Below are positions 1-11,481 of a stretch of DNA of 64,000 nt, one piece after another. Source of the DNA: Pelecanus crispus. Lineage: Eukaryota > Chordata > Aves > Pelecaniformes > Pelecanidae. Each line of letters starts with the position of its first letter. Position 1 is the first letter of the stretch. The translations under genes were made by a program, and so were the position numbers. The notes under the pieces are model-generated. The model saw only the letters and a list, made by a program, of their open reading frames with translations. It did no database searches and was not told the origin of the DNA. Location of the stretch: the NCBI RefSeq assembly GCF_030463565.1, contig NC_134648.1:11263806-11327805 (forward strand). Direction: 5' to 3'.

Positions 1-1979
1 GAAAAAAAAAAATCTTTCACCAAAGCATGTGCCCAGTTCCAAAAGGGTTTTGGAACTATTTCCTACAGTGTACTGTAGAAAGTAAGCACATTTATGAACT
101 TCATTAAATATCTTTTTTTTTTTTGTTGTTAACATTAACATGATTTTTTTTTCTCCTTTAAAGAAAAAGGGATACAGACTGAAATGAAAACAAGTTTCTC
201 AGTAAAAGAGAGGAGGGCTGCATGTTCAGTGTCCACTGAAAGAAGCATACTGCTATTTATTTTTTTTTGCCCAAGCAATTCATTTATTGCACACCAACTA
301 CAGAGTAAGTAGTACATTCCTTTACAATAATCCTAATTCTATCAACTAAGTTCTCAAACGTGAAGTGCAGACACGGCAAGTTAGTCTTTGGGACACAGGC
401 ACGCTGCTCCTCAGTTAGCAAGCATTAAGTGATCTAGGTAAGCAATGCCACTGGAAAGGAGTCCCAGCTGCATTACGAGTATCACCTCCACCTTTGCAGT
501 GTTAAGCAATCCCACACCTCTGAAGCAAGCTGGGTCACCATCCTTCTCCCCTTAATTTAGTTAAGTCTTGCAATTTCACCTTGCTTCCCAATTCATTCAG
601 CAGTTTATGTTTAAAATCGTAATAACCTTCAGTCATAGCACACAAGCATAACAGAGGTGTGCCTCTTGAACTATTGCTACTTTGGTGTTCTCCACTTCAA
701 AACAGGACTTGGATTTTATTTGCCTCAGCCACTCCACATCTTAGCCACATAAATGGAATTTAGCCAACATTGTTATTCACCAATGTTCTGTTACAATCAA
801 AGCTGACACACAAAAGACTACCTTCATGATATGAACTGGTATGGGAAGAGGGGTAGAAAAGCCCAGAAAGGGACACAAGTCTGTTTCTACGTGTCTCAGT
901 CAGCTGAGTTGCATAGAGATCACTCTCGTGTAAGTTTACAAAAGCCTTCTCTCATTGCCATGAGTTCTAAAATACAGACAGCTGTCCAAACCCAAACCAA
1001 GCAGCTGAAGTTACATTTATCCTGCTTGTGAAAAGCTAGACAAAAATAGGACTATTTCAGAATATCTCATCTGAGAGCGTATTTAAAGTCAATTATAAAA
1101 ACAGGTTGGCTCAATGTACATTCTAGGTAGTAACTCATTTGTTTTTAATGTTTTCCATCTATAATAACAAGTTAAAGAAGATATTTTACTTTTTAAGTAG
1201 TTATTTTTAGTTTCATACTTCTCTTACAGGGGGTGATATTTTGTACAACAGGGAAAAAGGGAGAGACTGATTTAGAGATGAGATTATTATTTATTACATT
1301 ACACTTTACTTATCCCATATTTGCCACCTGTTTTAGTTAGGGTTTGACAGCTGCTAAATAAGACAGCTAATATACACAGAAAATAAATACAGAATGAGTA
1401 ATTTTCCCCCAGTAATGCCCAAACCAAGACTAAAAAAAGTACAGAAACAGATTTCTAATGTTTGCACACTCTGAATACCTAACGGAACTACTTCTACAGT
1501 TGTGTTTCTGAGCAGTTAAGTAGTATTATTTCTGTATCGCAGACTGATCTGCCTATGGCATTTAGGTGGATGTAGTGGAGGCTGCCATTAAAGAGGACTG
1601 TCTTGCTTTTATCCCTTTCCTTCCCAATGCCAGTGCTAGCATACTTGTAAGAGCACAGCTTTTTTGTTTTTAATAGCTCCTGATTCAGCTCATCATACAG
1701 CTGAAGAACTGCCACTCTCAGAATACAGAAGGCATCATGAACAGATATGAGCATCCCCCTCCTTCAGTACTACTCCACACCTAGCTCAGCTGAAAGCGAC
1801 CATAAAACCTTAGCCTATCTCCTTTACAGAAAAGGGAAGTGTCAGCCATGCTGTCAGACTGACAGGACAGCATACACTAATTTCTTCATCTTTCAGGTTC
1901 CCAACCATATTTTGGTACTTCGTTACTAGGAAGCAAGTGGTTAGATTACTGAAGTAGCTTCAGAAAACATAACACGTAC
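1..1979 (-). other. FAR1: FAR1 intron 4 (partial)
   Basis: This is non-coding sequence downstream, on the minus strand, of the donor that closes FAR1 exon 4. It is A/T-rich with short poly-T and poly-A runs. I looked on the minus strand for the next FAR1 exon, which should open with a Trp-Met-Asp-Asp-Gly stretch, and did not find it, so it lies beyond the left edge. The open frames here are short and resemble no protein I know. Confidence 0.8.
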
Positions 1980-2159
1980 TCAAGAGAATCTATCAGTTTC
2001 CTGGGATCAACAGGAGGTGGATAAACTACCTCCCCAATCTGTTTTTGATTGCAATATGCAAAGGCAGTCGAAACATGCATGAACACTTCCAGATTCTTCA
2101 TTTGCTGTGCCAAGAAGAGGAGCTGTTGTGTGGCAGTCACGTTTAACTGAACAGCATCT
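1980..2159 (-). CDS. FAR1: FAR1 coding exon 4 (internal)
   Basis: This internal exon encodes part of the NADP-binding male-sterility-type (NAD_binding_4) domain of fatty acyl-CoA reductase 1. That peroxisomal, tail-anchored enzyme reduces fatty acyl-CoA to fatty alcohol for ether-lipid and plasmalogen synthesis. Minus-strand reading gives DAVQLNV at the start, then [20 protein letters not shown], then [17 protein letters not shown], which matches vertebrate FAR1 almost residue for residue. HVSTA carries the serine expected in this extended SDR fold. The acceptor is caacag (2165-2160) and the donor is gtacgt, starting at 1979. The exon is 180 nt. Its first base completes the Arg codon left open by exon 3, and it ends two bases into a Glu codon. 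Differences from human include AFAY for AYAY and NQKQIGE for NRKHIDE. The YxxxK catalytic exon is outside the window. Confidence 0.96.
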
Positions 2160-4857
2160 CTGTTGATGAAACAGAAATTTGATTAGCAGAAAGCAAGACA
2201 AAAACAAGCAAAAAGAAGTAACTAGTCAATTCACTCCCAAATGCTTCAGTTACAGGTATATAAAGTATTCCTGAACACCCCACCCTCCTCAAAAAAGCAT
2301 CATAGACAGTGTCCTAACTTTCTGCTTAGAATAAAACACCACAGCCTTAATCTAGACTGTCTCTCAATGTTCAGGAAAATTTTCCTAAGTTTTACCCTGT
2401 TCTTATTGTCATCCTCATGCTCCATTACTAGAGTGGGAAAGTCAGCACACCTTTGGTCTCCTCAAGCTAAATCCCAATCCTACATTTTTAATAAAACGTG
2501 AAGGAAGTTATGCAACAAAAACCTAGCTGCCACATGAGATGCGTATCAGTTTTAACAGCATCTCTGAACTTCCTAGTTCAAGTTGAGTTAGGTCAACAAC
2601 TCAGACGGAAGGCTCAGAGGGCTACTAAGTTGGAGACTGGCATCTTCTTGTAGGATAGCATAAGGCTCAATAGCACAACATGATTACAGGAAGGAAGGAA
2701 AAAAAGGAAAACCACCAAGAACCACACTTTCATCTTCCACCTTCACTGCTTCTCATTAAAATAGAATCCTTAAGGACACTGTAGGAGAGTAGGTATATCT
2801 CTACAATTCCCACCAGAACACAGCTTACTGACCAACTAACTACTATCATTATTTTATACAATTCGAATATTCTCTCCAGCCTACAAAACTTGCTATGGGC
2901 ACTAGTTTTCTTGTACACAGTGTACTAGCCAATTAAGTTTCAAGAATACAGCTGCATAAAGCTTTATCAAAGTCTTTGCAATAAAGTGTTACATTAACAA
3001 AAAAAATCTTGGTCACCCCCAAATAAGCACGAAGTCTAAGACTGCTTTATCACACATTATTACTGAAGCACTGGGGGGATGGGAGAGAGGGGACCGCTAT
3101 CCCATAGCGATTAACATCAATGGAAAATGTTACTTCAAGAAATTACTTTTTTCTTTGATATGGTATTATTCTCAGTCTTCACTGCCTCTTTCAAGAAGTC
3201 AAAGGAAGGAGTTCATAATTAGAGCTGTGCACACTCTGCTACACACGCAGACTGTATAGCAAATACAAATTAGGAAGAGTTCCAAAACAGGCCTAAGTAT
3301 TTTGCTTTCTTGACTTTATTCATACCACTGGCCCCAAGCCAAGTATTCTGAACTTTACATTAGTTATTTCTGTTAAATATCTGATGAAGGCTGCTCTAGG
3401 TGGTCTTCAGATTTGTAAGGCTCCTCCAGCCATTCCAGCACATCTGTTAGGAAAGAGTTGTGGCCAGAGCACCTCAGAAATGCTCACATTTTCTGTTTTG
3501 CTAAACACACTGGGCCTGCCAAGAAAGCAGAAACTGCCAGAGGCTTTTTGTATCAAGACCCCATGCCACCAGTCTTTCAAATTATTTTAAAGTCCCTCTG
3601 GGCTTTTGTCAGGTTGGCAGTTCTTTAACATTTGAAGACCATGAAACAGTGATAAACATGGACTGCCTTATGACATTTCAGCATACAGTATAGTGTTCTT
3701 ACAGAGCTAGTGCCAACCTTTGTAACAACTCAGAGAAAATCCGAGTTGAGAAGTGTTTTATCTCAAAGTTGGTTTACTTCCCCCTTCCCCCAAAAACTGG
3801 AGCTGTTCCTCAATTACCCAAACTGGATATTTATTCAAGTGTTTCAACACTAAATCAAGTCACTGTTTTCACCAAAAGGCAAATATAGTCTTTTCTTGCT
3901 TCTGGTACTCCTTTGTCTAGTAATTCCTTAATAGATTTTCTGTACAATATGGAAGTTTTCAACTTTTAGTTTTGACCTTTGTCTCTGTGCATCTACTTCT
4001 CCCTACTCTCTCCAATGCAAACCTGTATTCTTCTTAATGAAGGACTTTCTAAAGACATGGAGAAAGCTGAGCAGTATTTAATCTCCTGTTTGTTCATCAG
4101 GTAGAGATCAAGTGCTAGAACTTTACCCGCATACAATTTTGCTAAAAAGTTATCCTCTGAAAAACATGTGTTCCCCTTCTAACAAGGAAGGCTCAAGGAA
4201 CAGTTTGTGTTCCCTTTTACACACTAGGAAAAAAAGCTCTAACATTACTAGTAAGCACAGTACATACAGCTACAGCTTATTCATATCCTTTCTACCCATC
4301 CTAGAGCAACACAGGATTTTAGGAAGACTCAAAATAGCAACATGTTTCCTGGTCTCTTCAACAGCTTCCCTTCAAAGAGATTTTGAAATTCAGGCACAGG
4401 GATTTAGTTTAAAAAAAGAAAAAACACACCACAACCAAAAGCACCAAGAAAATACCCAAACACACAAAACCTGAAGGGCCTTTACCAAAAGCACAAAAAT
4501 AATTTATTTCGTTTCTAAGTGCTAATAATGGATTTGTCTTTTTGTCTAAAGCTTTAAAAATATATGAACTTTTCCGTGTTGAATAGTGTATTCTAATCTC
4601 TGGCAAAGCAGGTTTAAATAATGTGCCTCCATCTTTCAAAGAAGAGCAAACAAAAACCCAACAGCTTAAGGTAAGTCTGGGGGAAAAGATTATTGCCTTA
4701 AGGGGCACCATGAAATTGACCCAGCACACAAACAGCAGAGTACCTGAAGTAGCCTGACAGGCTGAACATTTGCAAGATTATGCAGACACCTGATTTACCC
4801 CCTCCCTTTGAGTACCACTGGTTTACCAGACCAGAGTATACAGAATTTTAGACTTAC
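2160..4857 (-). other. FAR1: FAR1 intron 3
   Basis: This intron lies between the exon 3 donor (gtaagt, from 4857 down) and the exon 4 acceptor (ag at 2161-2160). It is A/T-rich and unique-looking. No exon, repeat family or RNA gene could be supported. Short open frames on both strands look like chance. Confidence 0.85.
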
Positions 4858-5033
4858 CTTAGTGTTTCATTGAATCTGACTGTAGCAGCACAATGAAATA
4901 TAATATTAATGCACTCTATAAGTTCTTCCTTGATTGTTTCACTAAGGTTCAGTTCAGGCTGTGTAAGTTCACTCGTAATTACTATTATTTTTTCTCTGAA
5001 GTCTGGCTGCTCATCTCTCAACCTGTCAAAGAG
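4858..5033 (-). CDS. FAR1: FAR1 coding exon 3 (internal)
   Basis: This exon continues the NADP-binding domain of fatty acyl-CoA reductase 1. The minus-strand frame starts [16 protein letters not shown], runs through [12 protein letters not shown], and ends [18 protein letters not shown]. The [11 protein letters not shown] stretch is a FAR-family hallmark next to the cofactor pocket. It is 176 nt: 58 codons plus the AG of an Arg codon completed by exon 4, so all three phases agree. The acceptor is a run of T followed by gacag (ag at 5035-5034); the donor is gtaagt at 4857-4852. The middle (residues about 30-41, [12 protein letters not shown]) differs clearly from human FAR1, while the flanks are nearly identical. 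No stop or frameshift interrupts it. The exon has no internal Met, so a simple ATG-to-stop scan misses it. Confidence 0.96.
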
Positions 5034-8000
5034 CTGTCAAAAAAAACAGGACAAAAAATTCAAACTAATAGCCAGTGAATATAAAAGATACATATTTCAC
5101 TTAAGTGAAGAAAAACCCCCACATCTTCTGCCTATACAGAGCTATACTGATGATCCTGAGAAGTAAGGAGGCAAGTTAGAAAAGTGTGTTAGGAATATTA
5201 CAACATGTTACTGAATTCCCATGAACATATTCAGCAATGAAGTTGTGCACACTTTATCCCATACAGCGAAAGCAGTATTGCATGTGTTGTATAGAAGGTA
5301 GTAAGACTTCAGTTTGCACTGAAATTTTTTTAATACTCATCCGTATCCTTAAAACCAGATCTCTATCAATATCAGAAGAAAGGAGGAATGGTCTCTTTCA
5401 GACACCAGGACTCAAAGAAATTTTAAGCAGCAATCTAAATACCATCATCTCTCTTCTTTCAACAGAAGGAAAGGGAAAAGTCTGCCCACTTCCCAAGCTT
5501 GATAATAACTATTCAAATTCTTGTAGACTTGAACAAGTCATGCTGGTTTTTTAGGTTTAGAAAGCTTTCATCAAGCTTTAAAAATTTCTAGTGACTCAAG
5601 AAGTGTTATCCTGGAATTATGCCAGTTTTGGGGAACTTCCAGATGAAAAAAGTTGTTTCTCTGGCTACTTAAAAGAAAAAGGCAGGGTTAGAACATCAGA
5701 TCAAGTCTTACCAAACTGGTGTTCAACTATTCCCACTGAAAAAATCTCACCCATATTATATTCCACCATATATTCTCCTCATAATTAGCTGGGTTCTAAC
5801 CATGTGGCTTAACACGCACAGATAAAAATTCTTGCCTTACCTTATTTACACCTATTAGCATGCAAGTTTTCCTGAGCAAAAAACAGTACTGTGGGAATAA
5901 AACACACTTCAAAGTTTCACCAGAGCAGACCCCTCTTCTTAATTGTACAGGGTCCAATATCTTAGCAACTGCTTCAACACAAGTCAATTAAAATCTATTA
6001 AAATCACAGCAGTATTCCCCCCACGCCAAGCATGCAGTTATACTGAATGTAAATAGTTAAAAGACATTTCCTTACAGAATAAAGAGAAGTCAATTCATTT
6101 TCAACTATAAATTAAGTCACCTAAAGGTACAGTTTCGTGACTCTTAAGGCAATATAAGTTTGTACTACTACCAGATTGGTCCCTCTCTAACATCTTCATT
6201 TCCATGTTGCTTCTCCTGCACTGGCAATAGCAAGTAGCCCGATGGCTGTGTGAGCATACAAGTTTCCCGGTCCAGCTGAAAAAATAGGGGGTTTTGTAGA
6301 TGTTTTTCAGCTCAACTGTGATCTAACGCAGCTCACTGCGTGGCCAGCTAAAGTAGCAGTGGTAATGCTGTGGTGAGAATATGGGACATCTCCAGTGATA
6401 GAGGTCTTGAACTGATTTCCCAAACATGAGGCTTCATCTTATAGGACAAAGGTGCCAAGACAGCATTTAAAGCCTCTGCAATTCTTAGTTCACACGGTAC
6501 AGCAAACAGTGCTTACCTAAGGGCAGGAAGCCTTTTGTCTTTTTGAAAATAAATCTGCTATGGTTTTAGTTGGAATGATGGTGCTTGCCTCCAGGGAACT
6601 GAAGCAACTACCTTTTACCAATATTAATGTGTGGTATGCATTATACTAGAAAAGCAGTCCCATGGATAAGCACTGAAACAAAGAACCGGTTTGGTACTTT
6701 TAGTTTGTACGTTTTATCTGTTCTGCCCCTTTTCACATCCATAGCCATACATTATTCCTACATACCTCATACTAGCACTGACACCAGTACAAAGAGGAAC
6801 AAGAACAAAGACCTAGAGCACATGCAATACATATGGCAAATTAGCAGAGGAATTGGATATCTGAGTCCAAAGGAAGTAGAAGCCTCAACATTTTTTGGCT
6901 ACTTGCAGCTCAATTTATTTTAATTATCACATTTACATATTTAGATTTTAAACATTTCAAGAAACGGAATGTCCAAGCATCTGTAGAACACTTAACGAGC
7001 TCAGCCAATTGTGAAAAGTTACTGGCAGGGCCCTTACAACTGGCCAACTTAAGACAATATATCCTGTTAAAAATTTTCGTAGTCTTTTGGAGGAATCTTG
7101 ATTACATTAATGCCAGTTAAACAATACAGTTTCAATCTAATTTGTCTCACCATGTGATGAAGACAAAACAAGTATCTGGCCCTATGCACATCTGTGCAGA
7201 GATGTGCAACACCATCCCCTTATGCTCTCAACTCTACGGACTAACATGTAGGACTACCTCAAGCAGTGGTCCTGCTTACCAGGACTTCTGCTGTGAACCT
7301 GTTCCAGCAATAAGTACTCACCGAGACTCATAAAACACATCAAATTATACCAACTCCTGCTGAGATAACAGACTATAAGCAGAAGATTTGGACTAAAATT
7401 TAAAAGCCTTTTACAACACGAGTTTCCCAAAAGCTATACTGAAGCTTAAGTCTTACTGAAGTTTAAATCAACCCACACTACTGCTACTCTCCCCCCTGCC
7501 CAAATAGTCCCCATTTTTTATTTGGTTAATAGTGTACACAAAAAGGGGATTGAGAAACTTTTCCTTTCTCATCTCAGAGCTTAGCCTGGAGATCTTTTCC
7601 TTGTTTCAGGGAGTGATAAACTGAGGGTTTTATGCAGAGAGAATTTGTGACTTGATGACAGAAGTGTAACTCGTTCTGCTGCATTCTTTGACATTGCGCA
7701 GGACTGCAAGCAGATGCTTTTGACCAATGAGCTAGAGCTTTGACATGGTTACAGAAAGTGATTTACTAGGGACACAGCCATCCTCATGTCTGCTTTACTC
7801 TTGTCAGTCGTGGAAATTCATTGCCTTACTTTAAACAACTTACCCTTCCTAGCCTAAATGCATTCATACTTTCTTATTGATTCCCTTTAGGCAACTTCTA
7901 AGCACACACTTTGTAGAGACTACATTGTATCTCAATGTATTTCCTAAGCCTGAAATATTAAACTGCCAACTCCCACGTCCCATAAGAGAAAGACCTAGAT

Positions 8001-8855
8001 AGAAGTAAATAAACTCTGCTTTAGCAAAGTTCATGCTAGAAATCTCTCCCCTTCCTGTTCACCCTTCTCATCACAAACAGGATAATCTGTATTAGGGACA
8101 GGCAACACTGATGGATGGTTCTGCATATAGTAAGAATGCCCAGCCTAGCTCATGAGAGTATTAAGGTAATGAGTCTTTTCAGGAGGAAAGTATCCCACCC
8201 AGCACACACAGAAAATCTTTTCAATAACCACTTTGATACTTCCACAGCACAGAATTTCAGTGCCTTTCCTTTGCTGTCACAGGTTTATAGTAATCTGTAT
8301 GACTAACAGAAATCCATAATAGAATCTATTAAGACAAACATTTCTGTTCTGTTTACAAACATAGTTATTTAAACAACCTCTTGGATCACATATTCTTGCT
8401 TACTGATAGATCCAATAGTGCATTCAAGAAAAAGGAAGTACTAAGCCTCACCTTACAGAAAAGAAAATAAGGCACAAGGAGAAAAAGTGACTTGCTTGAG
8501 ATCTAAAGGGCCTCAATCCCATCTTACAGCTCCCAGTCCACACTGCCTCTTGCACTTGATTACACATTCTCTTAACAAGTTTCAACTCAGGTGGTTTACT
8601 TCTCAATTTTGCATTACCACTGAACATCCTCCTCCTGAATTAAATACAGGATAATTTTGCCCTACCAGCTTTGCTAGAGACTAACAGCTTGAAAACCAGC
8701 CATAGAAGCATTGCCAGGTCTTGGATTTTGTATTTCTGCTAGAACAAAAAACATTTAACAATATTTTGCTTTCAACAAACCAAAGTTTTCTCAAAATGAA
8801 ATGGGAACATTATAAAGAAGGACAAAAGTGTACTTTGTGAGCCTATGACACATAC
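5034..8855 (-). other. FAR1: FAR1 intron 2
   Basis: This 3.8 kb intron lies between coding exons 2 and 3. It holds one degenerate MIR-like SINE (about 8,450-8,560). Otherwise I see A/T-rich unique sequence and no further exon. Confidence 0.85.
8450..8560 (-). repeat. MIR-like SINE remnant
   Basis: The stretch reads as a decayed reverse-orientation MIR: cttacagaaaagaaaataag, then aggcacaagg, then gtgacttgcttgagatct. These match the conserved MIR core in the order expected for an antisense copy. Divergence is high, as expected for an ancient amniote SINE. It sits in FAR1 intron 2. Confidence 0.55.
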
Positions 8856-9044
8856 CTTACAGCTGGTAATTTCTCCTACTCGTGCTTCAGGTGTCTGCCC
8901 TGCTTTGTGTCTTACCAATACATACACTGCTTTCACTTTAGGACAAGATCTGAGCAGCTTTTCCAAAAGCACTTTTCCCATGAAGCCTGTAGCGCCCGTC
9001 AGGAGGACGTTCTTTCCTTCATAGTATTCAGGGATGGAAACCAT
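8856..9044 (-). CDS. FAR1: FAR1 first coding exon (exon 2)
   Basis: This exon carries the start codon of fatty acyl-CoA reductase 1. Translation begins [20 protein letters not shown] and continues [20 protein letters not shown], then [26 protein letters not shown] is the glycine-rich Rossmann loop that binds NADPH; human has Leu where this gene has Met. It encodes 63 full codons and ends in frame before a gtatgt donor at 8855-8850. The acceptor is probably the ag at 9052-9051, leaving a six-base leader (gtcata) before ATG. The start has A at -3 and G at +4. An in-frame Met 9 codons further upstream would read through the acceptor and is intronic. The upstream leader exon is predicted in the CpG island near 20.1 kb. 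Confidence 0.97.
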
Positions 9045-10544
9045 TATGACCTTAACAAAAGTTAAAGACAAAAGTACATTAAAGAACTTCTAGGAGTTCA
9101 GATTTGCAGCAAATATAAGCAAACAGCAGAGATGTAAACATTCAACCTCATACCTGAAAGGAACGCTTAACAGCACTTTTTTTTTTTTTAAACCTATAAC
9201 CAGTACTTAAAGATGTCTTCTTTCATCACATTCCAAGAGAGTCCCACAGGGTCACTATAGTCATCCCAGATCTTGTAAACTGCCCCTGTTAACAGTGTCT
9301 TAAGGAATTACACACCCACCTAGTCTAGGAAAACAGCTCAACTTTAGTCTATTTTTATCTCTATGTGCATGGTCTTTTACCACTCTAAGTGGCTGTTCCA
9401 TGTAAATTAAAGGTCATATCATTAAAATGTAATCACAAGTAGATACTTCAAATACCTTGACAGAAGACAGGGAGGCAGACATCTGCCAATTGCTGGCCCT
9501 GGTATTGACTGTGCCAGCAAAATCCCATTACTACAAACACTGCTAGGCCAGAAACAAGGTATAGCTAGTTTCTTGGTATGAGACCTGCTGGTTCTACATT
9601 GATTACAAAAAACCATACAGTTTCACAGATGATACAGGTTTCCAACCTTTTAATCAATTAAGTATTTTTTTCCCCCAAAATAAGCGATTAGAATTCTCAC
9701 ACAAACTAAAGATTTGAGTTAGCCACAAATATACCTCCTAATGAAACAAAGGGCAAGGGACTATTACTCAAATCCAGCACAAAGCTCAAAAGTGTTGTAC
9801 GTTTTGCTTCAGTTAAGAAGTTAACTATGAGAATTATTCTTTCTTTCCCCTCCCTTAATCAACCACTTGGAGATTATGTCTAATTCTAGATACCAGAAAC
9901 TGAGACACTTTCTAAGGACAAATATACTGCTATTTGATACACTAATGTGGTCTTTGGACCATGACCTTTGTGACCTTTAGAACTCAACCTGTGCCTCAGG
10001 CTAACTTCAAGCCATTCTGTGAAGTCTGATATACCAACAACTTTACCATAACCCTTAAACAGCTTACTGACTGGGATTGTGAGGAAACTGCTTAGAAGAA
10101 CCAAATCTGAATTAAGGTTAAAAACTATGTATGGAATCTAGGCGTGAATGGAGAAAGCCTGAAATAACCTTTCTTTCTAGTAGGGCAAAACATAGGCTGC
10201 TTATGTCAACCACAGAAAAAGGAAAGAATGTTCCCATTTGCCATGTACCTTTCCCTGGCATCTCCACATGCCAGTTAGCATAGCATTGCTGGCAACTCCT
10301 AATTTCAGGCTCAGAGGGGACTTATCTCATAGGTATAACACATTACCCATGTTACCTTTTAAAGTTATTTATGGCAGCAAATTACTGAAAAACTATATAA
10401 CAACTGTGTCTTTAAAAAAAAAGTTAAGAAATAGATGTAGTTCCTAGGGGAAGTTTAGTTTGACCTGTAACACGTAACAGCCTGGAGCAGGTCCAGAAAA
10501 AGATACCTGCAAGACAACATAGCAAAATCAAATTTAGCATTTTA

Positions 10545-11481
10545 AGGTTGGGACCAGTGCTGTTTAACATCTTCATCAATGGCATAGACTCTGGGATCGA
10601 GTGCACCCTCAGCAAGTTTGCAGACAACACCAAGCTGAGTGGTGCAGTGGACACACCAGGAGGACGAGATGTCATCCAAAGGGACCTGGACTAGCTGGAG
10701 AGGTGGGCCTCTGTGAACCTCATGAGGTTCAACAAGGCAAAGTGCAAGGTCCTGCACCTGGGATGGGGCAACCCCTGATAGCAGTACAGGCTCGGAGATG
10801 AAGGGATTGAGAGCAGCCCTGTGGAGAAGGACTTGGAGGTACTGGTGGATGAAAAGCTGGACATGAGCCAACACTGTGTGCTTGCAGCCCAGAAAGCCAA
10901 CCGTATCCTGGGCTGCATCAAAAGAAGCGTGGCCAGCAGGTCGAGGGAGGTGATTCTGCCCCTCTGCTCTGCTCTGGTAAGACCTCAGCTGGAGCACTGT
11001 GTCCAGCGAGCCCTCAGCACAAGAAGGACATGGACCTGTTGGAGCAGATCCAGAGGAGGGCCACAAAAATGATGTGAGGGCTGGAGCACCTCTCCTATGA
11101 GGCCAGGCTGAGAGAGTTGGGGTTGTTCAGCCTAGAGAAGAGAAGGCTGCGAGGAGACCTTACTGCGGCCTTTCAGTACTTAAAGGGGGCCTACAGGAAG
11201 GATGGGGAGAATCTTTTTAGCAAGGCCTGTTGTGACAGGACAAGGAATAATGGATTTAAACTAAAGAAGAATAGATTTAGACTAGACATAAGAAAGAAAT
11301 TTTTTACAACGAGTGTGGTGAAGCACTGGAACAGGTTGCCCAGAGAGGTAGTGGGAGGCCCCATCCCTGGCAACATTCAAGGTCAGGTTGGACAGGGCTC
11401 TGAGCAACCTGATCTAGTTAAAGCTGCTAGATGACCTCTAAAGGTCCCTTCCAACCCAAAGCATTCTATGATTCTATGATA
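10545..11481 (+). mobile_element. CR1 LINE, 5'-truncated, plus strand
   Basis: This is the 3' end of an avian CR1 non-LTR retrotransposon. At the left edge the plus-strand frame gives [20 protein letters not shown] followed by [10 protein letters not shown], the end of the CR1 reverse transcriptase palm. The metal-binding box reads FADN rather than FADD. Typical CR1 sequence follows (attctgcccctctgctctgc, then gaagcactggaacaggttgc). The element ends in the CR1 signature of two attctatg units (11,462-11,481). The frames are interrupted, so it is a dead copy. It lies in FAR1 intron 1, opposite to FAR1 transcription. Confidence 0.93.

Noticed and set aside
1494..1754. 86-codon minus-strand frame in FAR1 intron 4
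   Set aside because: It does not match the next FAR1 exon, shows no splice-compatible ends and resembles no protein I know.
2007..2207. 66-codon minus-strand frame overlapping FAR1 exon 4
   Set aside because: It is an alternative frame over the real exon plus intron. The FAR1 frame is unambiguous.
9045..9071. Upstream in-frame Met for FAR1 (a nine-codon extension)
   Set aside because: The extension crosses a good acceptor at 9,052-9,051 and is not part of FAR1 proteins as I know them. [10 protein letters not shown] is the known start.
10542..11066. 174-codon minus-strand frame
   Set aside because: It is antisense to a CR1 LINE whose sense frames and 3' end are clear.
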